NCBI GenBank assembly: GCA_050875145.1
Contig: JBNMLH010000003.1
Coordinates: forward strand, 62,001-126,000
DNA: 64,000 nucleotides
Direction of reading: 5' to 3'
From: CAG-411 sp050875145
Lineage (GTDB): Bacteria > Bacillota > Clostridia > Lachnospirales > Lachnospiraceae
The notes under the pieces were generated by a model, which saw only the letters and a program-made list of their open reading frames with translations, was not told the DNA's origin and did no database searches. Shown here piece by piece: positions 44,892 through 53,735 of this stretch; positions within the stretch are counted from its first letter, which is position 1, and every line of letters starts with the position of its first letter. Made by a program: the position numbers and the translations under genes.

Positions 44892-46187
44892 TTATTTTTC
44901 TTCAAAACGTACTGCAATTGAATTTGCATGAGCAGTTAATCGTTCTGCTGTTGCAAATTGAATAATATCTTTATGAATTGGCTCTAACGCCTCTCTAGAG
45001 TATGATATAATACTTGATTTCTTAATAAAATCATCTACGCTAAGTGGTGAGAAGAATTTTGCAGTTCCATTTGTTGGTAATACGTGATTTGGACCAGCAA
45101 AATAATCTCCCAAAGGTTCACTAGCATATTCTCCAAGGAAGATTGCACCAGCATTTTTTACTTTTGTCATTACTTGGAATGGATCCTTTGTAACAATCTC
45201 TAAATGCTCTGATGCGATTTCGTTCACCACATCAATTCCTTCCTGCAAGTCATTTACTAATAAAATATAACCGTAATTATCCAGTGATTTTTGAATAATC
45301 TCTGCTCTAGATAACGTTTTTAAAAATTCATCAATTTCTTTTGATACTGCATCTGCCAGTTTCTCACTTGTTGTTACTAATATTGCAGATGCCATCTCAT
45401 CATGTTCTGCCTGTGATAATAAATCAGCCGCTACATAACGTGGTGTCGCTGTTTCGTCTGCCAAAACTAAAATTTCACTTGGTCCGGCAATCGAATCAAT
45501 ACTTACATGTCCATATACAGCTTTCTTTGCCAATGCAACAAAAATATTTCCAGGTCCTGTTATCTTATCTACTTTAGGAATGCTTTCTGTACCATATGCC
45601 ATAGCTGCAATGGCCTGTGCTCCACCAACTTTATAAATATCTGTTACTCCTGCTTCCTTTGCTGCTACTAATGTAGTAGGCGTAACCTTTCCCTTTGCGT
45701 CTGGAGGGGTACACATAATAATTCGCTCTACACCTGCAACCTCAGCTGGAATTACATTCATTAATACACTGGAAGGATAGGCAGCTTTTCCACCAGGCAC
45801 GTACAATCCAACAGTCTGAAGTGGTGTAATCTTCTGTCCTAAAATCGTACCATCTGGTTTACTGTCAAACCAACTGTACTGTTTTTGTTTTTCGTGATAT
45901 TCTCTAATATTTACAATCGCACGACGAATTACTTCAACTAAAGATGCATCTACAAGTGTATATGCTTCCTCAATCTCCTTCTCTGTAACTAAAATCGTAT
46001 CTGCATTAATTTCTGCCTTATCAAATTGTTTTGTATAAGAAAATACTGCTTGATCTTTATTCTTACGCACATTTTCCAAAATTTCATTTACAGTATCTTC
46101 AAACTGTCCATAATTATTAGGACTTCGCTTTAATAAATCCTCTAAAATATTTTTCTTTGCATCTTCTGTCAACTTGATTTTTCTCAC
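44892..46187 (-). CDS. hisD: Histidinol dehydrogenase
   Basis: Last two oxidations of histidine synthesis, histidinol to histidine with NAD+ and Zn2+. 431 residues with VGLYVPGGKAAYPSSVLMN, KITGPGNIFVALAKK, SIDSIAGPSEILVLAD and AEHDEMASAI; the zinc site His/Glu of the GPNHVLPTNGTAKF segment is present. The start is GTG 46187 with AAAGG upstream. It follows hisG by 38 bases in one transcript and is ended by a terminator at 44845-44876. Confidence 0.97.
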   Translation of the reverse strand: MRKIKLTEDAKKNILEDLLKRSPNNYGQFEDTVNEILENVRKNKDQAVFSYTKQFDKAEINADTILVTEKEIEEAYTLVDASLVEVIRRAIVNIREYHEKQKQYSWFDSKPDGTILGQKITPLQTVGLYVPGGKAAYPSSVLMNVIPAEVAGVERIIMCTPPDAKGKVTPTTLVAAKEAGVTDIYKVGGAQAIAAMAYGTESIPKVDKITGPGNIFVALAKKAVYGHVSIDSIAGPSEILVLADETATPRYVAADLLSQAEHDEMASAILVTTSEKLADAVSKEIDEFLKTLSRAEIIQKSLDNYGYILLVNDLQEGIDVVNEIASEHLEIVTKDPFQVMTKVKNAGAIFLGEYASEPLGDYFAGPNHVLPTNGTAKFFSPLSVDDFIKKSSIISYSREALEPIHKDIIQFATAERLTAHANSIAVRFEEK

Positions 46188-46225
46188 GTTTCACACAACC
46201 TTTCTATTTACCAACTTTCAGGTTT

Positions 46226-46888
46226 TTAATTTTTTTCAGCATCATCCATTTTATCTAATTCTATTTTTAAATCGTTGATAATTTTTGTAATTCTTTCCTG
46301 TTCCATCTTCATGCTTACTTCGTTTACAACCATACGTGCAGATAATGGACAGATTTCTTCTAACACTTCCAAACCATTCTCTCTTAAAGTAGAACCAGTT
46401 TCCACAATATCAACAATCACTTCGGATAATCCTACAATTGGTGCAAGCTCTATAGAACCATTTAATTTTACAATTTCAACAGTCTGATGCTTCTTATTAT
46501 AGAAGTAATCTTTTGCAATATTAGGGTATTTCGTAGCGACACGAATTACCTCTCCACTATTTAATAATGCCTTTGCCTTAGCCGGTCCTGCCACACACAT
46601 ACGGCACTTTGCCATACCAAGATCAAGCACCTCATACATCTTTCTTCCTTCTTCTAAAATAGTATCTTTTCCTACTACACCAAAATCAGCGGCACCATAT
46701 TCAACATAAGTAGGTACATCGGATGCTTTCGCCAGAAAGAATTTTAACTTTAAGTCCTCATTTACAAATATAAGTTTTCTTGTATCTGGGTCTTTCATCT
46801 CTTCACAAGTAATTCCAATTTTTTCTAAAATTCCAAGGGTTTTTTTTGCTAATCTTCCCTTTGCAAGGGCAAATGTAATATATCTCAT
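46226..46888 (-). CDS. hisG: ATP phosphoribosyltransferase, short form HisG
   Basis: First histidine-pathway enzyme, joining ATP and PRPP. The 220-residue length marks the short HisG that lacks the C-terminal regulatory domain and needs HisZ, which is encoded just upstream. Family stretches are LAKGRLAKKTLG, YVEYGAADFGVVGKD, RVATKYPNIAKDYF and IVDIVETGSTLRENGL (PRPP loop). ATG 46888 has GGAGG five bases before it. Confidence 0.96.
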   Translation of the reverse strand: MRYITFALAKGRLAKKTLGILEKIGITCEEMKDPDTRKLIFVNEDLKLKFFLAKASDVPTYVEYGAADFGVVGKDTILEEGRKMYEVLDLGMAKCRMCVAGPAKAKALLNSGEVIRVATKYPNIAKDYFYNKKHQTVEIVKLNGSIELAPIVGLSEVIVDIVETGSTLRENGLEVLEEICPLSARMVVNEVSMKMEQERITKIINDLKIELDKMDDAEKN

Positions 46889-46903
46889 AAGAACCTCCAT
46901 CCT

Positions 46904-48202
46904 TTAGTTGCTTAAAAGCGTTTGCATCTTGATAACTTCTTCTGTATTATTTTCTAAATCAATAGAGATAACATTCTCCTCATCTTCAATGTACATTACA
47001 TTTAAAATGCCACTTCTCTTTGCAAAATCTTTATATTCCTGAATACTTCTTCTGGAAGACTTTCGTAACATCTCCACTTTAACCTGACTGGCTCTATAAT
47101 GCTTAGCAAGATCAATGGCAGGTTTACGGAAATCACTCTTATAAAGAATAATCTTAACTGGTGTCTCTTTTAAAGCATCAATCTTTTGTCTGGAAAGTGC
47201 TAACATAACCTGATCAATTTCAATTGCCAGACCAATTGCTGGAGCCTTCTTTCCAAACTGTTCTGTCAAAGTACCATAACGTCCACCTTTTGCAATAGGC
47301 TCTCCAGTTCCATATGTATATGCCTTATAAATGATTCCTGTATAATAATTGTATTCACTAAGCATTCCTAAATCAAAGGTAACATAACTATTTAATTCAT
47401 AGGTTTTTAATATCTTATATAATTTTTCCAAACGATTAATCGCATGCAAAGCCTTATCATTATTTGTAAGTGTTTTTGCATAAGATAAATTTTCCAAATT
47501 TCCAAACATTTCAGGCAATTTCAAAAACAACTCTTTTAAATTTCCTGTAATTTGTTTTTCCTCTATCATCTGCTCTACGCCAAACATATTTTTCTGTATA
47601 ATAAGATTGCGTAGCTCCTCTTTTTCTGTATCGTTAAAATTTCCTTCTTCTACCAAACCGTTAAAAAAGTCTGCATGGCCTACCTCAATTTGCAACTCCT
47701 TTATTCCAACTTCCAATAAACATTCAATTGTCATTGCAAGCATTTCCGCATCTGCATCTGAAGTATCATCATTAATTAACTCTGCACCTACCTGCGTTGT
47801 CTCCTTCATTTTCCCCTGATAGCTGCTGTTATTAATATAAGTATTTCCCGCATAGCAAAAACGAATCGGTAACTCTTCTTCTTTATAATATTTGGATACA
47901 CATCTCGCAATGGATGGTGTAATATCTGGTCGAAGTGCCAGCATATTTCCTTCCCTATCAAAGAAACGATACATATTCTTTGCTGCTACAGTTCCACGTT
48001 GCTCACTAAAAATATCAAAAAATTCAAATGTTGGAGTCTGTATATCATGAAAGCCGTATAGTCTTAAAACATGATGCATAGTCTCTTGTACCCGAACCTT
48101 TCGTGCACACTCTTCTCCATAAATATCACGAACCCCTTCCGGTGTATGCAATAAATCACGCCCTTCCACACGATTCGAAAATTTATAATCAGCTTTACTC
48201 AT
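46904..48202 (-). CDS. hisZ: ATP phosphoribosyltransferase regulatory subunit HisZ
   Basis: 432 residues, a paralogue of class II histidyl-tRNA synthetase without tRNA charging ability; forms the octameric complex with HisG and gives feedback inhibition. The HisRS-like core is seen (LHTPEGVRDIYGEE, YGFHDIQTPTFEFFDIF, LRPDITPSIARCV, YYTGIIYKAYTYGTGEPIAKGGRY). SD AAGGAGG precedes the ATG. It heads hisZ-hisG-hisD behind a perfect promoter (48326-48354). Confidence 0.95.
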   Translation of the reverse strand: MSKADYKFSNRVEGRDLLHTPEGVRDIYGEECARKVRVQETMHHVLRLYGFHDIQTPTFEFFDIFSEQRGTVAAKNMYRFFDREGNMLALRPDITPSIARCVSKYYKEEELPIRFCYAGNTYINNSSYQGKMKETTQVGAELINDDTSDADAEMLAMTIECLLEVGIKELQIEVGHADFFNGLVEEGNFNDTEKEELRNLIIQKNMFGVEQMIEEKQITGNLKELFLKLPEMFGNLENLSYAKTLTNNDKALHAINRLEKLYKILKTYELNSYVTFDLGMLSEYNYYTGIIYKAYTYGTGEPIAKGGRYGTLTEQFGKKAPAIGLAIEIDQVMLALSRQKIDALKETPVKIILYKSDFRKPAIDLAKHYRASQVKVEMLRKSSRRSIQEYKDFAKRSGILNVMYIEDEENVISIDLENNTEEVIKMQTLLSN

Positions 48203-48259
48203 GTTTTCCTCCTTCTTGCCAACGGCATATCTGTTATTTATGATAATATACGCTTCTTT

Positions 48260-48293
48260 AAACGCTTTATCACTTTACTACACTAAAGCGTTT
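48260..48293 (-). promoter_or_regulatory. Inverted repeat in the hisZ leader
   Basis: AAACGCTTTA (48260-48269) and TAAAGCGTTT (48284-48293) form a 10-bp stem; inside it CTTTA/TAAAG can pair alternatively. It is downstream of the promoter and upstream of the hisZ SD. No T-run follows on the minus strand, so any regulation would not be simple termination. Confidence 0.5.
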
Positions 48294-48325
48294 TTACTCC
48301 ACCAAAACGCCGAAAATCGTTATTC

Positions 48326-48354
48326 ATTATAATTCTTTTTAAATATACTGTCAA
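48326..48354 (-). promoter_or_regulatory. Consensus sigma-A promoter of hisZGD
   Basis: Minus-strand TTGACA (48354-48349), 17-base spacer, TATAAT (48331-48326): a full consensus match. The leader is about 117 bases. Confidence 0.9.
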
Positions 48355-48454
48355 GCCTTGTTTCCACATCTTATAGCCAGCTATAACACCTGTTCTTTCA
48401 TGTGATAAGAAACTCTGTCAGATACACAAACTTACAAATATAACTTTCAAATTG

Positions 48455-49129
48455 CTAAATATTTTCAATCTGCCAATCTATAGGCTCTATGCCATGCTCC
48501 ACCAAATAATTGTTGGTTTTGCTAAACGGCTTACTTCCAAAAAAACCTCGATAAGCAGATAAAGGACTAGGATGTGGAGCTTCTAAAATCAAATGCTTTG
48601 GATTTGTAAGCATCTTCTTTTTCATTTGTGCCGGTTTTCCCCACAAAATAAATACAATAGGACGCTCCTGTTCATTTACAGCTTTTATAATCGCATCTGT
48701 AAACATCTCCCAGCCTTTTCCCTGATGGGATGCTGCCTGATGTGCACGCACCGTAAGAACAGTATTTAACAAAAGCACACCTTGCTCTGCCCATTTTACA
48801 AGGTAACCATTGTTTGGAATATAACATCCCAGGTCACTTTGCAATTCTTTGTAGATATTTACCAATGAAGGAGGTATCTCGACTTCTGGCTTTACGGAAA
48901 AACAAAGACCATGTGCCTGATTTGCATTGTGATAAGGGTCTTGTCCAATAATTACTACTTTTACCTTGCTTAAAGGTGTTAAATGAAATGCATTAAAAAT
49001 ATCTTCCGCTGCCGGATATACAACCTGCGTGCTATATTCTTTTTTAATAAATAAATATAAATCTCTATAGTAATCTTTCTTAAATTCTCCATTGATGGCA
49101 TCTAGCCAATCATTTGTAATTGCTGCCAT
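48455..49129 (-). CDS. ung: Uracil-DNA glycosylase
   Basis: Removes uracil from DNA to start base-excision repair. Family-1 UNG motifs are complete: GQDPYHNANQAHGLCFSV (water-activating Asp), WGKPAQMKKK, and HPSPLSAYRGF (His). 224 residues, as usual. SD GAGGAG precedes the ATG at moderate distance. It follows hisF by 15 bases, so may be part of the hisHF transcript. Confidence 0.97.
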   Translation of the reverse strand: MAAITNDWLDAINGEFKKDYYRDLYLFIKKEYSTQVVYPAAEDIFNAFHLTPLSKVKVVIIGQDPYHNANQAHGLCFSVKPEVEIPPSLVNIYKELQSDLGCYIPNNGYLVKWAEQGVLLLNTVLTVRAHQAASHQGKGWEMFTDAIIKAVNEQERPIVFILWGKPAQMKKKMLTNPKHLILEAPHPSPLSAYRGFFGSKPFSKTNNYLVEHGIEPIDWQIENI

Positions 49130-49144
49130 TTTACTACTTCTCCT

Positions 49145-49906
49145 CTAAAGTCTTACACTAATACCTTCTTCTCTTAGGTATTGCTTTACTTGCTTTATTT
49201 CTAATTCCTTAAAATGAAATAATGATGCAGCTAGTGCAGCATCCGCCTTTCCATCTGTAAGTGCTTCTTTAAAATCCTCCAGCTTTCCTGCTCCACCCGA
49301 AGCAATAACAGGAATAGGAACATTTTCAGAGATTGTTCTCGTCAATGAAATATCATATCCATCTTTCGTTCCGTCTCCATCCATACTTGTCAAAAGGATT
49401 TCCCCCGCACCAAGTCTGGCAGCTTCCATTGCCCATTCTACCGCATCGATTCCCATATCTACTCGACCGCCGTTTTTATAAACATTCCAGCCACTTCCAT
49501 CCTCACGCTTTTTCGCATCAATAGCAACTACAACACATTGACTTCCAAACTTATCTGCTGCTTCTGAAATCAATGTTGGATTCATAATAGCGGCACTATT
49601 CACAGATACTTTATCTGCTCCTTCACGCAAAATCACTTTAAAATCTTCAACTGTACGAATCCCTCCACCTACTGTAAATGGGATAAAAACAGTTTCCGCA
49701 ACCCTTCTTACCATATCCACTTTCGTTGCTCGCGAATCAGAAGATGCTGTGATATCCAGAAAAACCAGTTCATCCGCTCCTGCCTTGTCATAAGCTGCAC
49801 CAACAGCCACTGGATCTCCTGCATCCACTAAATTAACAAAATTGACTCCCTTTACTACTCTTCCATCATGTACATCTAAACAAGGAATAATTCTTTTTGT
49901 AAACAT
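49145..49906 (-). CDS. hisF: Imidazole glycerol phosphate synthase cyclase subunit
   Basis: 253-residue TIM barrel that, with HisH, makes imidazole glycerol phosphate and AICAR. Signatures: TKRIIPCLDVHDGRVVKGVN (catalytic Asp11), SVNSAAIMNP, VVVAIDAKK (Asp130), LLTSMDGDGTKDGYD and VIASGGAGKLEDF. SD GGGAGG is seven bases before the ATG, which overlaps the hisH stop (TAATG). Confidence 0.97.
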   Translation of the reverse strand: MFTKRIIPCLDVHDGRVVKGVNFVNLVDAGDPVAVGAAYDKAGADELVFLDITASSDSRATKVDMVRRVAETVFIPFTVGGGIRTVEDFKVILREGADKVSVNSAAIMNPTLISEAADKFGSQCVVVAIDAKKREDGSGWNVYKNGGRVDMGIDAVEWAMEAARLGAGEILLTSMDGDGTKDGYDISLTRTISENVPIPVIASGGAGKLEDFKEALTDGKADAALAASLFHFKELEIKQVKQYLREEGISVRL

Positions 49907-50529
49907 TACACATCCTCCCTTCCCAACTCAGCAAAATTCTTCAGTATCTTTAATCCAATTTCTCCGCTTTTTTCTGGATGGAACTGACATGCAAATATAT
50001 TTCCATGTTCTACAGATGCATGTATCAGTGTGCTATATTCCGTAGTTGCAGCCACATCCTCCTCATTTTTCGCTTTCAAATAGTAGGAATGTACAAAATA
50101 TACATAGGAATCTTCCTCAATCCCTTTAAATAATTTTGCACCTGGTTTTATTTTAATAGAATTCCATCCCATATGTGGTATTTTCAAATCTTCGCATGCT
50201 GGTATTCTTAAGATTTCTCCTGGCAATAACCCAAGACCTTTTACATCATTTTCCGATTCGTCACTACGTTCAAACATCAACTGTAATCCTAAACAAATTC
50301 CCAAAAAAGGTGTATTTTTTTTCACAATCTCCTTTATTGTATCAACCAAATCATATTTATGTAATTTTCCCATTGCATCTTCAAAAGCACCAACTCCAGG
50401 AAGAATCACTTTATCAGCCTGTAAAAGCACCTCTTTATCTCGGGTAATAACAGCATCTTCTCCTAAATGAAGCAACGCTTTCTCTACGCTTTTTAAATTT
50501 CCCGCATCGTAATCAATAATAGCAATCAT
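49906..50529 (-). CDS. hisH: Imidazole glycerol phosphate synthase glutaminase subunit
   Basis: 207 residues, class I glutamine amidotransferase feeding ammonia to HisF. Catalytic triad: Cys in LGICLGLQLMF, His and Glu in QFHPEKSGEIG; the N-terminus IAIIDYDAGNLKSVEKAL is typical. SD AAAGGAG precedes the ATG. hisHF is separate from hisZGD by ung and a 250-base gap; other his genes are not in the window. Confidence 0.96.
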   Translation of the reverse strand: MIAIIDYDAGNLKSVEKALLHLGEDAVITRDKEVLLQADKVILPGVGAFEDAMGKLHKYDLVDTIKEIVKKNTPFLGICLGLQLMFERSDESENDVKGLGLLPGEILRIPACEDLKIPHMGWNSIKIKPGAKLFKGIEEDSYVYFVHSYYLKAKNEEDVAATTEYSTLIHASVEHGNIFACQFHPEKSGEIGLKILKNFAELGREDV

Positions 50530-50833
50530 AAAAGTCTCCTTTCTGCTGTGATATATGTCAATTTTTGTAACGCTCTAATTTTGTATCCTTCTGTAATATT
50601 GAAACTTTCTTTTCTTAACCTGAACTAGAACTATATACCTTAAATCACTTTCATCTAAATAGACGTTTTATAGCGTATTCTATTAGTTCCAAGTTTTCTA
50701 TAAACACAAAAAGAGATACTGTAAATATATCATACAACACATTTGTGTATATTTACAATACCTCTTTCATAAAATCATGTGGATAAGTATGCCATTCTAT
50801 CCTGACGCTCCAAAATCAAATCCCATTCCACTA
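50530..50833. other. Intergenic region upstream of hisH
   Basis: No gene found. It contains a terminator for the gene ending at 50834 and the AT-rich upstream region of hisH. I found no T-box, attenuator peptide or consensus promoter that I would defend. Confidence 0.5.
50710..50767 (-). terminator. Terminator of the zinc-ribbon membrane protein gene
   Basis: A 20-bp stem with G-U pairs (50710-50729 with 50748-50767, 18-base loop), followed on the minus strand by TTTGTGTTT. Confidence 0.75.
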
Positions 50834-52495
50834 TTATTCGTTTGCAATCTTAATAACCTTCTGGCTATAATCGTACTGATCTTGATCCTTTAACAAGTCG
50901 TATGCATTTTTTTCTGTCATATTGTACTCTTTTTTAAGTTCAGATAAAATTTTATTTTTAAGTTTATCATAATCGTCTGTAACATCAGCTTCTCTTGCCT
51001 TGTCAATATAATAATCATACTTTTCCAAACCTTTTAATAAAGAATCCAATGCTTCTGGATACATACGAATATTCGTATAATTTCGATAGGAATTTAATTC
51101 TTTATTTACATACATCACAGTTCGTACTTGTTCATATAATTTTTCATCTTTCTTTTTGATATGTAATCCATTCAACTCACCATATGCCTGCGAATATTGA
51201 TCCTCTTTAAAATAACTTGTTGCACGACGAATACTATTTTTATAACTGAAAACGTTCGTACCAACTATAATAAACGTTGCTACCATTCCTAAAAAGACAA
51301 ATACAATCACAGCGCCTGCACGATTGATACGACCTTCTTCCTCATCTTCATCAATCAATTCTTTTTGCTGTTCTTTCTGTGCCTTCTTTTCTGCCTTTTT
51401 CCTTGCCTTTTCTTCCTTTTTAGCTAATTTAGCTGCTTTCTTTGCTTCTTTTGGATCAAGCTTTTCTCCTTCTTCTGCATTTTCTTCACTCTCAGCTTCT
51501 TTTTCTTTTGCTTTTCTTTCTTCTTCTTTCGCCAGACGAGCCTGCTCTTCCTGTGCTTCTTTTTCTTTCTGTTTTTCCCACTTCTCGTCTTTGACATTAC
51601 CAAACAATCGTTTCCAAATACTTACTTTTTCTTTTGGTTCTGCCATCTCAGCCATAACTTCCGCATCTGGTAAATCTTCCATCATAGCGATGTCCGAATC
51701 CGAAGCACTGTCTCCAGCATCCATTGTATCACCCAAATCTAAAGACATATCCGATACATCCATACCTAAATCCAAATCAAGTCCTAAATCACCCAAGCCT
51801 AATGCATCCATCGTAGAATCGGTCTCCTCTGTCGGAGTATCTGGTATTTCTTCTGTTTTATCTGCTTCCGCAGGCATTGCCGTATCCGATAATAAATCAG
51901 ATAAATCCATCTCGCCTGCATCATTGCTATCAAGCAGTGCATCTATTCCGTCCAATGCACTCTCTTCCACAGCCGGTTGCTCCTCTGCTGTTTCCTGCGT
52001 TATCTCATCTGTTCCATCCAACAGACCATCTAAATCCATATCTGGGATGTCACTATCTGCTGCCATCTCATCCATTGTTGAAGGAATATCATTATCTATT
52101 TCTTCTATATCTGGTATAGGTGATATTTCTTCTGACGCTATCTCTTCTGTATCTGGTACAGATGGAATTTCTTCCGCTGCTATCTCTTCCACATCTACCG
52201 TATCAGCTAACGGAATTTCTTGTGTCTGTTCACTTTCTGCTGATTCTTTTTCTCTAACCACAATATCCGGATTTTCTAAATTATTGTTAGAATCCTCTAA
52301 ATCAAATTCAAGATTCGTTTCAAGTACATCACCAGATAGTTCCGGTAAATCATAATCATCTAAATCTATATCGTCCAAATTCAAATTATCTAAATCAGAT
52401 ACATCTACCTGTACCTGATCCATATCTTTTTGACAATCTTCGCAAATATCCTGCCCCTCTGCAATCTCTTTTCCGCAAATCTTACACTGCCCCAT
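50834..52495 (-). CDS. Zinc-ribbon, acidic, membrane protein of unknown function
   Basis: 553 residues from ATG 52495 (AGAGGGGG SD). Residues 3-21 form a short zinc ribbon (CKICGKEIAEGQDICEDC). Residues 30-285 are strongly acidic and repetitive (for example SEEISPIPDIEEI and GLGDLGLDLDLG). An amphipathic SIWKRLFGNV follows (292-301), then a Lys/Glu/Ala coiled coil (303-385), one membrane helix (393-414) and a 135-residue helical C-terminal domain. The topology suggests a large charged cytosolic N-terminal and an exported helical domain. No enzyme motif is present. A role in sensing, scaffolding or secretion is possible but not shown. Confidence 0.75.
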   Translation of the reverse strand: MGQCKICGKEIAEGQDICEDCQKDMDQVQVDVSDLDNLNLDDIDLDDYDLPELSGDVLETNLEFDLEDSNNNLENPDIVVREKESAESEQTQEIPLADTVDVEEIAAEEIPSVPDTEEIASEEISPIPDIEEIDNDIPSTMDEMAADSDIPDMDLDGLLDGTDEITQETAEEQPAVEESALDGIDALLDSNDAGEMDLSDLLSDTAMPAEADKTEEIPDTPTEETDSTMDALGLGDLGLDLDLGMDVSDMSLDLGDTMDAGDSASDSDIAMMEDLPDAEVMAEMAEPKEKVSIWKRLFGNVKDEKWEKQKEKEAQEEQARLAKEEERKAKEKEAESEENAEEGEKLDPKEAKKAAKLAKKEEKARKKAEKKAQKEQQKELIDEDEEEGRINRAGAVIVFVFLGMVATFIIVGTNVFSYKNSIRRATSYFKEDQYSQAYGELNGLHIKKKDEKLYEQVRTVMYVNKELNSYRNYTNIRMYPEALDSLLKGLEKYDYYIDKAREADVTDDYDKLKNKILSELKKEYNMTEKNAYDLLKDQDQYDYSQKVIKIANE

Positions 52496-52565
52496 AATAT
52501 ATCCCCCTCTGTGTCCATACAATTTACTGTGTTCACTCACCCTAATGAACATATTATTAATATAT

Positions 52566-52594
52566 ATTATACCACAATGCATTTTTATAAACAA
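52566..52594 (-). promoter_or_regulatory. Sigma-A promoter for the zinc-ribbon membrane gene
   Basis: Minus-strand TTGTTT (52594-52589), 17-base spacer, TGG-TATAAT extended -10 (52571-52566). Confidence 0.6.
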
Positions 52595-52638
52595 GAACAA
52601 TTCCCTGTTCCAGTTAAGTGAACCTACTACAAAAAACA

Positions 52639-52679
52639 AAAATAGAACAAAATGGTTTTATCCACTTTGCTCTATTTTT
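52639..52679 (-). terminator. Terminator of cheV
   Basis: A 17-bp stem with two G-U pairs (arms 52639-52655 and 52662-52678) followed on the minus strand by TGTTTTTTG. Confidence 0.75.
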
Positions 52680-52699
52680 AGGTACTATATTGGATTTAA

Positions 52700-53605
52700 T
52701 TATCTTTTTGAAACTAATTGATCAATACACGCCACCAAAGAACCAATTTCCGGTTTGGAAAGCTGTGCATTTGCGCCAAGCTGCTCACCTTTTCTCTTCA
52801 TCTCATCATTCACAAGGGAAGAGAAAATAACAACTGGAAGTTCTTTAAAATCATTATCCTCTTTAATCAATTTTGTCAATCTATGACCATCCATCTGAGG
52901 CATCTCAATATCTGTAATCACGCAACTGACTTTGTCTCGGTAATTGCCTTCATTTCGGTATTCATTTAGCTTGTCCCATGCCTCCTTACCGTTATTGGCA
53001 ACCGTTACGTTGCTATATCCAGCCTTATGCAGACAATCAGTAATCAGTTTACTTAATAAAGCAGAATCCTCTGCAATCAAAATAGGATGCTCATCTCTTG
53101 CTCTATCTCCTAATTTAGATATGTCTGATACTCGCAAACTTGTCTCTGGACTGATGTCATTAACAATCTTTTCAAAATCCAGAATAATGATAAGCTTTTG
53201 GTCTATTTTGATAATACCTGTTGCTACTCCAGCACCTGCTGTATTAATTGTTTCATCTGGTTTTACAATGTCTGCCCAGGAAACTCTGTGTATTCCAACT
53301 ACTTCGTGTACATGAAAAGCTGTATGTAATTGATTAAAGTTTGTAACAATATACATATCTTTGCTCTCATCTTCTGATGGTGGTAAATGCAAACACTTAG
53401 CCAAATCAATAATTGAAATAATCGTATCTCTTGGCATAAAAATCCCCTCAATTGAAGGATGACCGTTTGGTACTGGTGTTGGTTTCTTATAGGTAAGAAT
53501 CTCCTTAATTTTAGCAACATTCATCCCATAATAGTTTCCCCCTACGCGGAACTCAAGTATCTCTAACTCGTTTGTTCCACTCTCTAATAGAATGTTCGTT
53601 TCCAT
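52700..53605 (-). CDS. cheV: CheV-type chemotaxis coupling protein
   Basis: 301 residues: CheW domain (about 12-155, LEFRVGGNYYGMNVAKIKEI) and C-terminal response-regulator receiver (about 173-300). Phosphorylation site Asp232 in VITDIEMPQMDG, acidic pocket E179/D180, and Lys284 are all present. CheV couples chemoreceptors to CheA and takes part in adaptation through phosphorylation. SD GGAGG precedes the ATG. It has its own promoter (TTGATA-17-TATAAT) and terminator, so it is a monocistronic gene here. Confidence 0.92.
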   Translation of the reverse strand: METNILLESGTNELEILEFRVGGNYYGMNVAKIKEILTYKKPTPVPNGHPSIEGIFMPRDTIISIIDLAKCLHLPPSEDESKDMYIVTNFNQLHTAFHVHEVVGIHRVSWADIVKPDETINTAGAGVATGIIKIDQKLIIILDFEKIVNDISPETSLRVSDISKLGDRARDEHPILIAEDSALLSKLITDCLHKAGYSNVTVANNGKEAWDKLNEYRNEGNYRDKVSCVITDIEMPQMDGHRLTKLIKEDNDFKELPVVIFSSLVNDEMKRKGEQLGANAQLSKPEIGSLVACIDQLVSKR

Positions 53606-53643
53606 AACCCGTTCCTCCTATCCTCATATATAACGTTTTATTT

Positions 53644-53672
53644 ATTATACATGATTTTGAACAAAATATCAA
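53644..53672 (-). promoter_or_regulatory. Sigma-A promoter of cheV
   Basis: Minus-strand TTGATA (53672-53667), 17-base spacer, TATAAT (53649-53644), about 40 bases upstream of the cheV ATG. Confidence 0.75.
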
Positions 53673-53735
53673 ATATTTTAATATGATTTTTGTATATTCT
53701 GGCACCTATCCCCCATAATCAAACAAAATTAAACA

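Noticed and set aside
48203..48354. A His attenuator leader peptide or T-box upstream of hisZ
   Set aside because: No run of His codons, no T-box specifier or AGGGTGG-type bulge, and the only ATG frame begins within the -10 box.
51324..52355. A 343-codon Ser-rich open frame on the plus strand
   Set aside because: It is the exact antisense of the acidic tract of the zinc-ribbon membrane gene; its composition follows from that codon bias and it has no SD.
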